DNA of 64,000 bases from Palsa-504 sp963844625 (GTDB lineage: Bacteria; Actinomycetota; Actinomycetes; Streptosporangiales; Streptosporangiaceae), in NCBI GenBank assembly GCA_963844625.1, contig CAWJPF010000009.1:62001-126000 (forward strand), in the 5' to 3' direction. Both the position numbers and the translations under genes were made by a program. Positions 43,016 through 52,095 of this stretch are shown in pieces. A model generated the notes under the pieces. That model searched no databases and was not told where the DNA came from. It worked only from the letters and a program-made list of their open reading frames with translations. How positions within the stretch are numbered: the stretch's first letter is position 1; every line of letters begins with the position of its first letter.

Positions 43016-44326
43016 GTGGCCGAATGCTGGGATCGTACGCGAGTGCTGGCCCTGGCACCCGACGCGCCGTCTCAGCGTGCCGCGCAATCGCTCGCGTCCG
43101 ACCGCTCCTGGCCGCTGACGGGGGCTAGCGAGCCGGGTGCGGTATGGGGCGAGTGCCTTGGCAGCGCCGCCGCGCCCTACCGCACCGTGGTGGACGTTAC
43201 CGGTCCCGCCTACCAGTGCTCGTGCCCGAGCCGGAAGTTCCCGTGCAAGCACGCGCTCGCGCTGCTCCTGCTCTGGGCCGGCGGCTGCGTCAAGGACGAT
43301 GACCCGCCCGACTGGGCCGCCTCCTGGCTCGCCGCACGCGAAACGAAGGCCGGCCGCGCTCCGGCGGTGGACCTGCCCGACCGCAAGGCCGCCGATCCCG
43401 CGGCCGCGCTACGCCGGGCGGAGCAACGCGAGGCGAGGGTCGCGACCGGCCTGGCCGAGCTCGACCGCTGGCTTTGTGACCAGGTCCGCCAGGGTCTGGC
43501 GGCTAGCCAGCAGTCCGGCTACAAGCACTGGGACGACATCGCCGCCCGCATGGTCGACGCGCAGGCGCCCGGCCTGGCCGAACGCCTGCGCTCGCTAGCC
43601 GCGGTCCCGTACTCCGGCTCCGGCTGGGACGGCAGGCTCCTGGCGGAGTACGCGCTGCTGCGCCTGCTCGCGGTGGCCTACGGCAGGCGGGCCGACCTGC
43701 CGCCGTCGCTGCAGGACACCATAAGGTCGCGGATCGGCTTTACTATCCGCCAGGCGGAGGTACTGGCCAGCCGTCCGCCGGTCAAGGACCGCTGGGCCGT
43801 GCTGGCCAGGCGGGATCTCGACCAGGACCGGCTGCGGACCCGACGGGTCTGGCTGCGGGGGCACACGACCGGCCGGTACGCGCTCGTGCTCAGCTTCGCC
43901 GCCGCGGGCCAGTCGCTGGACGACTCCCTCACCGTCGGCACCGGCACCGACGCGGATCTGGTCTTCTACCCCGCCGCCGTCCCGCTGCGCGCTCTCATCG
44001 CGGCCCGGCGCGATGACGGGCCGGGCACCGCGCCGGCCGGCGGCACGGTGACGGGGCTGCTGGCCTCATGGGCGGCGGCGCTCGGCCAGGACCCCTGGCT
44101 GGACCGCTGGCCCGCCCTGCTCGAAGCGACCCCCGCCCGTTCGCCGCGGCCGTGCCTGTACGACACCGCCGGCGACGCCCTGCCGCTGCACCCCGGGGCG
44201 GGCGACTGCTGGCCGCTGTTCGCGCTCTCCGGCGGAAGCCCGCTGACGGTGGCCGGCGAGTGGACCCCGCGCGGCCTGTGGCCGCTGACCGCCTGGGACC
44301 AAGGCGGGGCGGTGGTACCGCTATGA
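43016..44326 (+). CDS. SWIM zinc-finger protein
   Basis: A 436-residue protein with a SWIM motif C68-S-C70 then C77-K-H79 (CSCPSRKFPCKH), a zinc site used for nucleic acid or protein contacts. The rest is helical and Ala/Arg-rich with LLAEYALLRLLAVAYGRR and VRRVWLRGHTTGRYAL-like segments; no nuclease motif is visible. First gene of the coupled five-gene unit; its TGA stop overlaps the ATG of the next gene by 4 bases. The role is unknown; it may recognise the unit's target. Confidence 0.87.
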   Translation: MAECWDRTRVLALAPDAPSQRAAQSLASDRSWPLTGASEPGAVWGECLGSAAAPYRTVVDVTGPAYQCSCPSRKFPCKHALALLLLWAGGCVKDDDPPDWAASWLAARETKAGRAPAVDLPDRKAADPAAALRRAEQREARVATGLAELDRWLCDQVRQGLAASQQSGYKHWDDIAARMVDAQAPGLAERLRSLAAVPYSGSGWDGRLLAEYALLRLLAVAYGRRADLPPSLQDTIRSRIGFTIRQAEVLASRPPVKDRWAVLARRDLDQDRLRTRRVWLRGHTTGRYALVLSFAAAGQSLDDSLTVGTGTDADLVFYPAAVPLRALIAARRDDGPGTAPAGGTVTGLLASWAAALGQDPWLDRWPALLEATPARSPRPCLYDTAGDALPLHPGAGDCWPLFALSGGSPLTVAGEWTPRGLWPLTAWDQGGAVVPL

Positions 44327-45672
44327 GTACATGGCAGGACCTGGTCACCGCGAGTCTTATCGGCACCGAACGGGCCGTCGTTCCCGCCCTCCGCATCCCT
44401 GGCTTGCCCGCCGCGGCTGAGCCCGCGGAGCAGGTCACGACGGACCCGGCGGCTATCTTGCTCGACCAGGCCGCGCTGGCGACCGCCGGCCGCCGCGCGG
44501 GCCGGGCCGCTGATCGGGCCGAGCCATTGCCGACGGCGACGCCGGATCCCCGGCCGGCGGTGGGCTGGGCCGCCAGCGAGCGTCTAGCGCGGATGCTCAG
44601 CGGAGAGCACCCGGACCTGCTGACCGAATGGCTCACGGCGGTCACGGCCCGCGGCCTGCGGGCGCCGGCGCAGTGCCTGCCTGCGCTGCTCGAGCGCGCG
44701 CGGCGGGCCGCTGCGACCGATTCCGGCCTGCGGCGCCTGGTCGCCGAGGCGGGCGGGCCGCGAGCCGCGTGGCTGGCCGGACTGAACCCGGACTGGAAGT
44801 TCCTGACGGCGCAGACTGCGCTGACCGGTGCGGACGCGTGGCGGCTGGGCGACATCAGTCAGCGGCGCGGCTACCTGGCCGCGTTGCGGGCCGACGATCA
44901 GGCCGCCGCGCGGGAACTCCTCGCCGCCAGCTGGGACGCTGCCAGTCCGGGTGAGCGGGTCATGTTCCTCATGGTCCTGGCGGACGGGCCGGGTTTGGTA
45001 CCGGCCGATGAGCCGCTGCTCGAGGCGGCGCTGGACGACCGCGCCGAAGACGTGCACAGCTGGGCGGCGTACCTGCTGGCCAGACTGCCTGGGTCAGCCC
45101 TCGGACGGCGGATGGCGCGCCGTGCCCTGCGCGGCCTGCAGATCAGGCGAGCCCAGCCGGGAAAGCAGGGCCGCGACCCGTTCCTGGTCATCGACCCGCC
45201 CGCCGGATGCGATACCGGCATGCGCCGCGACGGGATAACGCCTGGCCCCGGCGCGGGACGCTCGCCGCTGGCCGACCGGGGCCGCCTCATACTCGAGGTG
45301 GTGGCCCGGACCCCGCTGCGGACCTGGACGGAGGAGTTCAAGCTGACGCCGGCCGAGATCGTCGCCGTGCCTTCGGGTGACTGGGCGCCGCTCTTGTTCA
45401 CCGGCTGGTCCCGGGCGGCGATCGCCCAGCGCGACCAGGCGTGGGTCGCCGCGCTGATCAACGAGGCGCTGACCGGCCGGCCGCCGGGCACGCTGGTGGA
45501 GAACGAGGCGCTGAGCAAGCTGGCCAGGCGCGCTGACCCGGCGCTCGGCGCGCCGGGCACCCTGACCGGACCAGAGCCGGGCGTGCCGCGGGCCAGCAGG
45601 GACGCGATCAGGGTGCTGCGGTTTCGCTACGACATGCTGAAGGAGCTAGAGGATGACCTCAGCGGCGGCTGA
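44323..45672 (+). CDS. DUF5691-like protein of the MoxR/VWA module
   Basis: A 449-residue soluble protein. WQDLVTASLIGTERAVVPAL at the start and LLFTGWSRAAIAQRDQAWV and FRYDMLKELED near the end match the family I know as DUF5691, found beside SWIM, MoxR and VWA genes. Repeated helical patterns (RGYLAALRADDQAAARELLA, RLPGSALGRRMARRALRGL) suggest a HEAT-like scaffold. No enzymatic motif seen. It overlaps the upstream gene by 4 and the MoxR gene by 20 bases. Confidence 0.8.
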   Translation: MSTWQDLVTASLIGTERAVVPALRIPGLPAAAEPAEQVTTDPAAILLDQAALATAGRRAGRAADRAEPLPTATPDPRPAVGWAASERLARMLSGEHPDLLTEWLTAVTARGLRAPAQCLPALLERARRAAATDSGLRRLVAEAGGPRAAWLAGLNPDWKFLTAQTALTGADAWRLGDISQRRGYLAALRADDQAAARELLAASWDAASPGERVMFLMVLADGPGLVPADEPLLEAALDDRAEDVHSWAAYLLARLPGSALGRRMARRALRGLQIRRAQPGKQGRDPFLVIDPPAGCDTGMRRDGITPGPGAGRSPLADRGRLILEVVARTPLRTWTEEFKLTPAEIVAVPSGDWAPLLFTGWSRAAIAQRDQAWVAALINEALTGRPPGTLVENEALSKLARRADPALGAPGTLTGPEPGVPRASRDAIRVLRFRYDMLKELEDDLSGG

Positions 45673-46750
45673 AACCGTGCTGCGTCCGCACGCGGAGCAG
45701 GAATACGCGGCCGAGCTGGCCGCGCTGGCCGGGGCCGACGACCGGGCCCGGCCGCCGGGCTGGCGGCTGTCCCCGTGGGCGGTGACCACGTACCTGCTGG
45801 GCGGGACGGCCGCCGACGGTACCGAGATCACGCCGAAGTACGTCGGCTCGCGCCGGCTCATCGAGGTCGCCGTGGCCACGCTGGCCACGGACCGGGCGCT
45901 GCTGCTGCTCGGCGTGCCGGGCACCGCCAAGACCTGGCTGTCCGAGCATCTGGCCGCGGCCATCTCGGGTGACTCGACGCTGATGGTGCAGGGCACCGCG
46001 GGTACGGCGGAGGAAGCGGTCAGGTACGGCTGGAACTACGCGCGGCTGATCGCCGAGGGACCGTCACGGGGCGCGATGGTGCCCGGTCCGGTCATGCGCG
46101 CGATGGGCGCCGGCCAGATCGCGCGGGTCGAGGAGCTGACCCGGATGCCGTCTGACGTGCAGGACGCGCTGATCACCATCTTGTCCGAGAAGACGCTGCC
46201 GATCCCGGAGCTCGGCGGCGAACTGCAGGCGGTCCGGGGGTTCAACGTCATCGCCACCGCCAACGACCGGGACCGCGGCGTGAACGAGCTGTCCAGCGCG
46301 CTGCGCCGGCGGTTCAACACCGTCGTGCTGCCGGTACCCGCCTCGGCCGAGCAGGAGGTCGCCATCGTCACCCGCCGGGTGGCGCAGCTCGGCCGCTCCA
46401 TCGGGCTGCCGGATACGCCGCAGGGAGCGGAGGAGATCAAGCGCGTCGTCACGGTGTTCCGCGAGCTGCGGCAGGGCGTCACCGAGGACGGCCGGGCCAA
46501 GGTCAAGTCGCCGAGCGCGACCCTGTCCACCGCCGAGGCGATCTCCGTGGTCACCAGCGGCCTGTCGCTGGCCGCGCACTTCGGTGACGGCGTACTGCGC
46601 CCCGCCGACATCGCCGGCGGCATCACCGGCGCGGTGGTGCAGGACCCGGTCTCGGACCGGGTCGTGTGGCAGGAGTACCTGGAGGCCGTGGTCCGGGAAC
46701 GCGATGACTGGAGCGACTTCTACCGCGCCTGCCGCGAGGTCGCCGGGTGA
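45653..46750 (+). CDS. MoxR-family AAA+ ATPase
   Basis: A 365-residue AAA+ ATPase. Walker A GVPGTAKT (87-94), a Walker B-like segment ARVEELTRMPSDVQDALI with unusual EE in place of DE, sensor 1 NVIATANDRD and arginine finger region SSALRRRFNTVVLPV. MoxR ATPases remodel or insert cofactors into partner proteins together with VWA proteins; the VWA partner is two genes downstream. Coupled to both neighbours by overlaps of 20 and 4 bases. Confidence 0.9.
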   Translation: MTSAAAETVLRPHAEQEYAAELAALAGADDRARPPGWRLSPWAVTTYLLGGTAADGTEITPKYVGSRRLIEVAVATLATDRALLLLGVPGTAKTWLSEHLAAAISGDSTLMVQGTAGTAEEAVRYGWNYARLIAEGPSRGAMVPGPVMRAMGAGQIARVEELTRMPSDVQDALITILSEKTLPIPELGGELQAVRGFNVIATANDRDRGVNELSSALRRRFNTVVLPVPASAEQEVAIVTRRVAQLGRSIGLPDTPQGAEEIKRVVTVFRELRQGVTEDGRAKVKSPSATLSTAEAISVVTSGLSLAAHFGDGVLRPADIAGGITGAVVQDPVSDRVVWQEYLEAVVRERDDWSDFYRACREVAG

Positions 46751-49032
46751 GCGAGGTGACTGGCCCGGGGCACGCGCCCAGGACCGTTCGGGATAAAGGT
46801 CTTTCTTCGGTCACTGCGGTGTACGGGGTCCGGCACCACGGGCCCGGGTCGGCGCGGTCGGTGCGGGCGGCCCTGCAGGAGCAGCACCCGGACGTCGTGC
46901 TGATCGAGGGACCGCCGGAGGCCGACGGGCTGATCGAGCTGGCGGCGGATCCCGCCATGCGGCCGCCGGTGGCGCTGCTCGGGTACGTGCCCGGGGAGCC
47001 GAAGACGGCGGCGTTCTGGCCGTTCGCGGTCTTCTCCCCGGAGTGGCAGGCGATCAGGTACGCGCTCGAGGCCGGCGTGCCGGTGCGGTTCTGCGACCTG
47101 CCCGCCGCGCACCAGCTCGCGATGGCGCAAGGAAGGGAGGATGGGAGGCGGGCGGGACCGGGGCCGCGCATCGATCCCGTCGGCGAGCTGGCCGGGGCCG
47201 CCGGTTACGACGATCCGGAGCGCTGGTGGGAGGACGTGGTGGAGCACGTCCCCGGTCCCGGGGTCTTCGAGGCCCTGGCCGAGGCCATCGGGATCCTGCG
47301 CGCGGACGCCGGCGAACCTGACCCGCGCGATACGATCCGCGAGGCGCACATGCGGAAGGTGCTGCGCAAGACCGTCAAGGACGGCTACCAGCGGATCGCC
47401 GTGGTCTGCGGCGCGTGGCATGTCCCGGCTGTGCAGGCCCGGCCGCCGGCCGCCGCCGACGATCGCCTGCTGCGCGGCCTGCCGACGATGAAAGCCACCC
47501 TGACCTGGGTGCCGTGGACCTACGGCCGCCTGTCTTACGCATCCGGCTACGGTGCCGGGATCCGCTCCCCCGGCTGGTATGACCACCTGTTCTCCTCTCG
47601 CGGGCAGCCCATCGAGCGGTGGCTGGCGAAGGCCGCCGCGGTGCTGCGCGACGAGGGCGTCCCGGTGTCGTCGGCGCACGTGATCGAGTCCGTCCGGCTG
47701 GCCGAGGCGCTCGCCGCGCTGCGCGGACGGCCGCTCGCGGGCCTGGAGGAGGTCACCGAGGCGGCCCGCGCGGTGCTGTGCGAGGGCAGCGACCTGCTCA
47801 CCGCGCTCATCGGCCGGCGGCTCGTCGTCGGCGAGCGGCTCGGCGCGGTGCCGGCCGCGACCCCGATGGTGCCGCTGCAGCGAGATACCCGCGATCAGCA
47901 GCGCCGCCTGCGGCTGCGGCCGCAGGCATCGCCGCACGATGTCGACCTGGACCTGCGCAAGCCGAACGACCTGGCCAGAAGCCATCTGCTGCACCGGCTC
48001 ATCCTGCTCGACGTGCCCTGGGGTACGGCGCAGCTGAGCCGGAGCAGGAACATCGGCACGTTCCGCGAATCCTGGCAGCTGACCTGGCTGCCCGAGCTCG
48101 ACCTGGCCCTGATCGAGGCGAGCATGTGGGGCAGCACGGTTCAGGCCGCCGCCGCGCAGCGGGCCCGGTCGCTCGCCGCCGGGACCGCGGCGCTTGAGGA
48201 GCTGACGGGACTCCTCGAGCGGTGCCTGCTGGCCGATCTCGGCGATGCGCTGCCGGCCGTGCTCGCCGCGGTCAGGGACCGGGCCGCGCTGGACACCGAC
48301 GTGACCCACCTGATGGCGGCGCTGCCCGCTCTGGTCCGGGCGGCCAGGTACGGCGACGTGCGCCGCACCGACCCGGGCCGGCTCGGCGAGGTGGCGGCGG
48401 AGATGGTCACCCGGGTCTGCGCCGGGCTGCCGGGCGCCGTGGCGTCCCTGGACGAGCCGGCCGAACGCGCCGTGCGGGACCGCATCGACGCGGTGCATTC
48501 GGCCACCGGGCTGCTCGCCGACACGGCGAGCCGCGAGCGCTGGCTGGATACGCTCGTCCGGGTAGTCCCGCGTTCTCCCCCGCTGATCTCAGGGCGGCTG
48601 ACCCGGCTGCTGCTCGACGCGGGCCGGATCACGGCCGCCGAGACGGAGGCCCGGATGTCCCGCGAGCTGTCCGCCGCCGCCCCGGCCGCGGCCGCCGCGG
48701 GCTGGGCCGAGGGGTTCCTGGCCGGCAGCGGCCTGCTGCTGGTGCACGACGGCAAGCTGCTCGGCCTGGCCGACGGCTGGCTGGCCGGGCTGACCGACGA
48801 CGCGTTCGCCGCGGTGCTGCCCGCGCTGCGGCGGACCTTCGGCGGTTTCGCGCCCCCCGAACGGCGGGCGATCGGCGAGCAGGCGGCCCGGCTGGACGGC
48901 AGCGGGCGGGCGCCGGTCATTGCGGTCGTGGCCGGCGATGAGCTGGACGAGGAGCGGGCGGCCGGGGCGGTCCGGGCGGTGGCGGCGATTCTCGGGCTTC
49001 GGGTCGCGCCCGGTCAGGCGGCGCCAGCATGA
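46747..49032 (+). CDS. DUF5682-like protein of the MoxR/VWA module
   Basis: A 761-residue protein, largest of the unit. The N-terminus VYGVRHHGPGSARSVRAAL followed by PDVVLIEGPPEADGLIEL resembles the TraB/EreA-like fold, with HH and E/P residues placed like a metal or substrate site; a second region KTVKDGYQRIAVVCGAWH fits the same fold. The C-terminal half is helical (LPALVRAARYGDVRRTDP, FLAGSGLLLVHDGKLLGLAD). I match it to DUF5682. GTG start in a GTGA overlap with moxR. Possible hydrolase-like function; unproven. Confidence 0.8.
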   Translation: MSEVTGPGHAPRTVRDKGLSSVTAVYGVRHHGPGSARSVRAALQEQHPDVVLIEGPPEADGLIELAADPAMRPPVALLGYVPGEPKTAAFWPFAVFSPEWQAIRYALEAGVPVRFCDLPAAHQLAMAQGREDGRRAGPGPRIDPVGELAGAAGYDDPERWWEDVVEHVPGPGVFEALAEAIGILRADAGEPDPRDTIREAHMRKVLRKTVKDGYQRIAVVCGAWHVPAVQARPPAAADDRLLRGLPTMKATLTWVPWTYGRLSYASGYGAGIRSPGWYDHLFSSRGQPIERWLAKAAAVLRDEGVPVSSAHVIESVRLAEALAALRGRPLAGLEEVTEAARAVLCEGSDLLTALIGRRLVVGERLGAVPAATPMVPLQRDTRDQQRRLRLRPQASPHDVDLDLRKPNDLARSHLLHRLILLDVPWGTAQLSRSRNIGTFRESWQLTWLPELDLALIEASMWGSTVQAAAAQRARSLAAGTAALEELTGLLERCLLADLGDALPAVLAAVRDRAALDTDVTHLMAALPALVRAARYGDVRRTDPGRLGEVAAEMVTRVCAGLPGAVASLDEPAERAVRDRIDAVHSATGLLADTASRERWLDTLVRVVPRSPPLISGRLTRLLLDAGRITAAETEARMSRELSAAAPAAAAAGWAEGFLAGSGLLLVHDGKLLGLADGWLAGLTDDAFAAVLPALRRTFGGFAPPERRAIGEQAARLDGSGRAPVIAVVAGDELDEERAAGAVRAVAAILGLRVAPGQAAPA

Positions 49033-50189
49033 GCACAGGTCCTGACGAGCGGATGCGCCGCTGGCGGCTCGTCCTCGGCGGCGCCGACGACGGCACCGGC
49101 ACCTCGCTGGGCGGGGACGACGCCCGCGTCGACGCGGCGCTCAGCGCCCTGTACGACCGCGACGACGCGGACGGGGCTGCGCCGGCCCGCCGGGCGGGGC
49201 TGGGCGCCTCCGCCCCGCGCGTCGCCCGCTGGCTCGGCGATATCCGCACGTTCTTCCCGGTCAGCGTGGTCCAGGTCATGCAGAAAGACGCGATCGAGCG
49301 GCTCGGCCTGACCCGGCTGCTGCTTGAGCCCGAGATGCTGGACGCCGTCGAGCCTGACGTGCACCTGGTCGGTACGCTGCTGTCGCTGAGCCGGGTCATC
49401 CCCGCCCGCGCCCGCGAGTCGGCTCGCGCGGTGGTGCGTACGGTGACCGCGGACCTGGAACGACGGCTGGCCCAGCGGACTCGTTCGGCGGTGACCGGCG
49501 CGCTGAACCGGGCTAGCCGGACGAGCAGACCCAGGCGTTCCGCCGACATCGACTGGGACCGGACGATCCGCGCCAACCTGCGGAACTATCAGCCCGCGCA
49601 CCGGACGATCGTGCCCGAGCGCCTGGTCGGCTACGCCAGGAAGCAGCAGGCGGTGGCGCGCGACGTCATCTTGTGCCTGGACCAGAGCGGCTCAATGGCC
49701 TCCTCGGTGGTCTACGCCGGGGTGTTCGGGGCGGTCCTCGCCTCGATCCGGTCCCTGCGCACCTCGGTGGTCGCCTTCGACACGGCGGTCGTGGACCTGA
49801 CCGACCAGCTCAGCGACCCGGTCGACGTGCTCTTCGGTACCCAGCTTGGCGGCGGCACCGACATCAACCGGGCCATCGGCTACTGCCAGCGGCTGATCAC
49901 GCGTCCGGCCAGTACCATCTTCGTCCTGGTCAGCGATCTGTTCGAGGGCGGCAGCCGGGACGAGATGCTGCACCGCATCGCGGACATGACCGCGGCCGGC
50001 ACGCAGGTGATCGCCCTGCTCGCGCTATCGGACGACGGCGCTCCGGCTTTCGACCACGACAGCGCCGCCGCCCTGGCCGAGCTCGGCGTCCCCGCGTTCG
50101 CCTGCACCCCGGACTCTTTCCCCGACCTGATGGCCGCGGCCATCGAGCGCCGCGACCTCGCCGAGTGGGCTCGCCGCCACCCTGGCTAG
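49029..50189 (+). CDS. VWA-domain protein (MoxR partner)
   Basis: A 386-residue protein whose C-terminal half is a von Willebrand A domain with an intact metal site: D218-x-S220-x-S222 in DQSGSMASS, threonine T277 in GGGTDINRAI and D in LVSDLFEGG. The N-terminal half is helical and Arg-rich (RTRSAVTGALNRASR). No signal or membrane segment, so it works in the cytoplasm with the MoxR ATPase, as CoxE/CoxD-type pairs do. Last gene of the unit; its TAG stop overlaps a convergent stop in CTAG. Confidence 0.9.
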   Translation: MSTGPDERMRRWRLVLGGADDGTGTSLGGDDARVDAALSALYDRDDADGAAPARRAGLGASAPRVARWLGDIRTFFPVSVVQVMQKDAIERLGLTRLLLEPEMLDAVEPDVHLVGTLLSLSRVIPARARESARAVVRTVTADLERRLAQRTRSAVTGALNRASRTSRPRRSADIDWDRTIRANLRNYQPAHRTIVPERLVGYARKQQAVARDVILCLDQSGSMASSVVYAGVFGAVLASIRSLRTSVVAFDTAVVDLTDQLSDPVDVLFGTQLGGGTDINRAIGYCQRLITRPASTIFVLVSDLFEGGSRDEMLHRIADMTAAGTQVIALLALSDDGAPAFDHDSAAALAELGVPAFACTPDSFPDLMAAAIERRDLAEWARRHPG

Positions 50190-50788
50190 GCGTGGCTCGC
50201 GCGCCTGGCCAGCATCTGGCGGGTCAGGTCATGTTCGCGGGTGTCGATCAGGATGAAGTCCGACGGCAGGAGCGAGGCGGGCTCCCCGGCCGCCAGGCAC
50301 CACCGCGGCCGCAGGCTGGGTCGGGCCTGCCGGGCCGCGACGGTATAGGCCTGCCAGGCCAGCAGCCCGCCGGGCGCCACCGCGCGGGCCGCCGCCGCGA
50401 AGACCGCCGCGTCCCAGAACCCGGTGCCTATGACCAGCGCGTACGAGGCGGGTCCGGGGCGCCATTCCGCCAGGTCCGCGTGCACCAGCGTGATCATGCG
50501 ATCGAGGCCCCGCCGCCTGGCCTCGTCGCCCAGCATCCCGAGCGCGGTCTCGGCGACGTCCACCGCGGTGACCTGACGCCCGTTCGCCGCCGCCAGCAGC
50601 GCGCTGCCAGAGGCCCCGCAGGCCAGGTCGGCGACCGGCCCGTCGGGTAGATCCATCGACAGCGCCCGGACCGCGAGCGGATGCGGGGCGAAGGTCGGCA
50701 CGAAGCCATCCGCGTACCTGGCATTCCACCTGACCCGGTCCGGGTGCTGGCCGGGCACCGGCCCGGCCGCCGCGTCGTCCGAGGGCAT
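50186..50788 (-). CDS. Class I SAM-dependent methyltransferase
   Basis: A 200-residue protein with the SAM-binding motif VADLACGASGSALLAAA, acidic VTAVDVAE, and motif IV region YALVIGTGFWDAAVF. Similar to small TehB-like methyltransferases; substrate unknown. It converges on the VWA gene, the two sharing overlapping stop codons. Confidence 0.8.
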   Translation of the reverse strand: MPSDDAAAGPVPGQHPDRVRWNARYADGFVPTFAPHPLAVRALSMDLPDGPVADLACGASGSALLAAANGRQVTAVDVAETALGMLGDEARRRGLDRMITLVHADLAEWRPGPASYALVIGTGFWDAAVFAAAARAVAPGGLLAWQAYTVAARQARPSLRPRWCLAAGEPASLLPSDFILIDTREHDLTRQMLARRASHA

Positions 50789-50913
50789 GAACGTGGATAC
50801 TACGATGCATCGACCAGTTACGGGCAGAACACGCGGGACATGCCGACTGGATAGTTACGGCACTGAGTGTCAAAATGGATTCCTGGCATTCAGGCGGCGC
50901 GCGAGGGAGACCG

Positions 50914-52095
50914 ATGGCAAGCACACGTGAGTGGTTCGAGACAGTCGAGGAGGCGCGTAGGAGAGCACGGCGGCGCCTGCCGAGATCGGTCTACATGGCG
51001 CTGGTCGCCGGCACGGAGCAGGGCGTCACGCTGCGGGACAACACCGCGGCCTTCAGCGAGCTTCGGTTCGCCCCGCCGCACATCGCGGACCTGCCGGCCG
51101 TCAGGGAGATGGCCACGTCGGTCCTCGGGCAGGAAATCTCCCTGCCGGTGATCGCGTCCCCGACCGGCGTGCAGGCCGTGCATCCCGACGGCGAGGTCGC
51201 AGTGGCGCGCGGCACGGCCGAGGCCGGCACGGCGATGGGCCTGAGCTCGTTCGGCAGCATGCCCGTGGAGGCCGTGGCGGAGGTCAACCCGAAGCTGTTC
51301 TTCCAGAGCTACTGGTCGGGCGGCCGCGACAAGATCCTCGAGCGGGCCGAACGGGCCCGGCGGGCCGGCGCCAAGGGGCTGATCGTCACGCTGGACTGGT
51401 CGTTCTCCAACGGCCGGGACTGGGGCAGCCCGGCCATACCGGAGAAGATAGACCTGCGGACTCTGCTGCGCCTCGCCCCGGAGGGCATCCTCAAGCCCGC
51501 CTACGTCAGCGACTGGCTGCGCCACGGCGGCCTGCCTGACCTGACCGTGCCCAACATGGCGTCTCCCGGCGAGCAGGCTCCCACGTTCTTCGGCGTCTAC
51601 GGCGAGTGGATGCAGACCCCGCCGCCAACCTGGGGGGACCTGGCCTGGCTGCGAGAGCAGTGGGGTGACCCCTTCATGATCAAGGGCGTGATGCGTCCCG
51701 ATGACGCACGCCGGGCGATCGACATCGGCGCCACCGCCATCTCGGTGTCCAACCACGGCGGCAATAACCTGGACGGCACCCCCGCCTCGATCCGGGCGCT
51801 GCCCTCGATCAGCGACGCCGTAGGCGGGCAGATCGAGGTGCTCCTCGACGGCGGCATCCGCCGTGGTAGCGACGTGGTAAAGGCGGTAGCCCTCGGCGCG
51901 CGAGCGGTCATGATCGGGCGGGCCTACCTGTGGGGCCTGGCCGCTAACGGTTCCGCGGGCGTAAAGAACGTGTTCGACGTGCTGCGCGCCGGCATCGACT
52001 CCACACTGCTCGCGCTTGGCCGGGCCTCCATCCACGACCTGTCGCCCGATGACATCCTCGTCCCCGCTGAGTTCAGCCGCGGCCTGCACAAGTGA
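50914..52095 (+). CDS. mftD: Pre-mycofactocin synthase MftD (alpha-hydroxyacid dehydrogenase family)
   Basis: A 393-residue FMN enzyme of the lactate/glycolate oxidase fold that oxidatively deaminates AHDP to pre-mycofactocin. Active-site SNHGGNNLDGTPASI has N where hydroxyacid oxidases have R, as expected for MftD; LDGGIRRGSDVVKAVALGA is the FMN phosphate site. GAGGGAG lies five bases before the ATG, favouring 50914 over the in-frame codon at 50875. It converges on mftF with a 172-base overlap. The normal upstream mftABC genes are absent. Confidence 0.9.
   Translation: MASTREWFETVEEARRRARRRLPRSVYMALVAGTEQGVTLRDNTAAFSELRFAPPHIADLPAVREMATSVLGQEISLPVIASPTGVQAVHPDGEVAVARGTAEAGTAMGLSSFGSMPVEAVAEVNPKLFFQSYWSGGRDKILERAERARRAGAKGLIVTLDWSFSNGRDWGSPAIPEKIDLRTLLRLAPEGILKPAYVSDWLRHGGLPDLTVPNMASPGEQAPTFFGVYGEWMQTPPPTWGDLAWLREQWGDPFMIKGVMRPDDARRAIDIGATAISVSNHGGNNLDGTPASIRALPSISDAVGGQIEVLLDGGIRRGSDVVKAVALGARAVMIGRAYLWGLAANGSAGVKNVFDVLRAGIDSTLLALGRASIHDLSPDDILVPAEFSRGLHK

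Noticed and set aside
46720..48498. A 592-residue minus-strand frame opposite the DUF5682-like gene
   Set aside because: His/Arg/Gly/Gln-rich shadow sequence; the plus-strand gene is coupled to its neighbours by start-stop overlaps.
43016..50189. Calling the five-gene module a proven antiphage system
   Set aside because: There is no nuclease, toxin or phage-linked gene visible, and no hallmark mobile-element context; only the architecture supports the idea.
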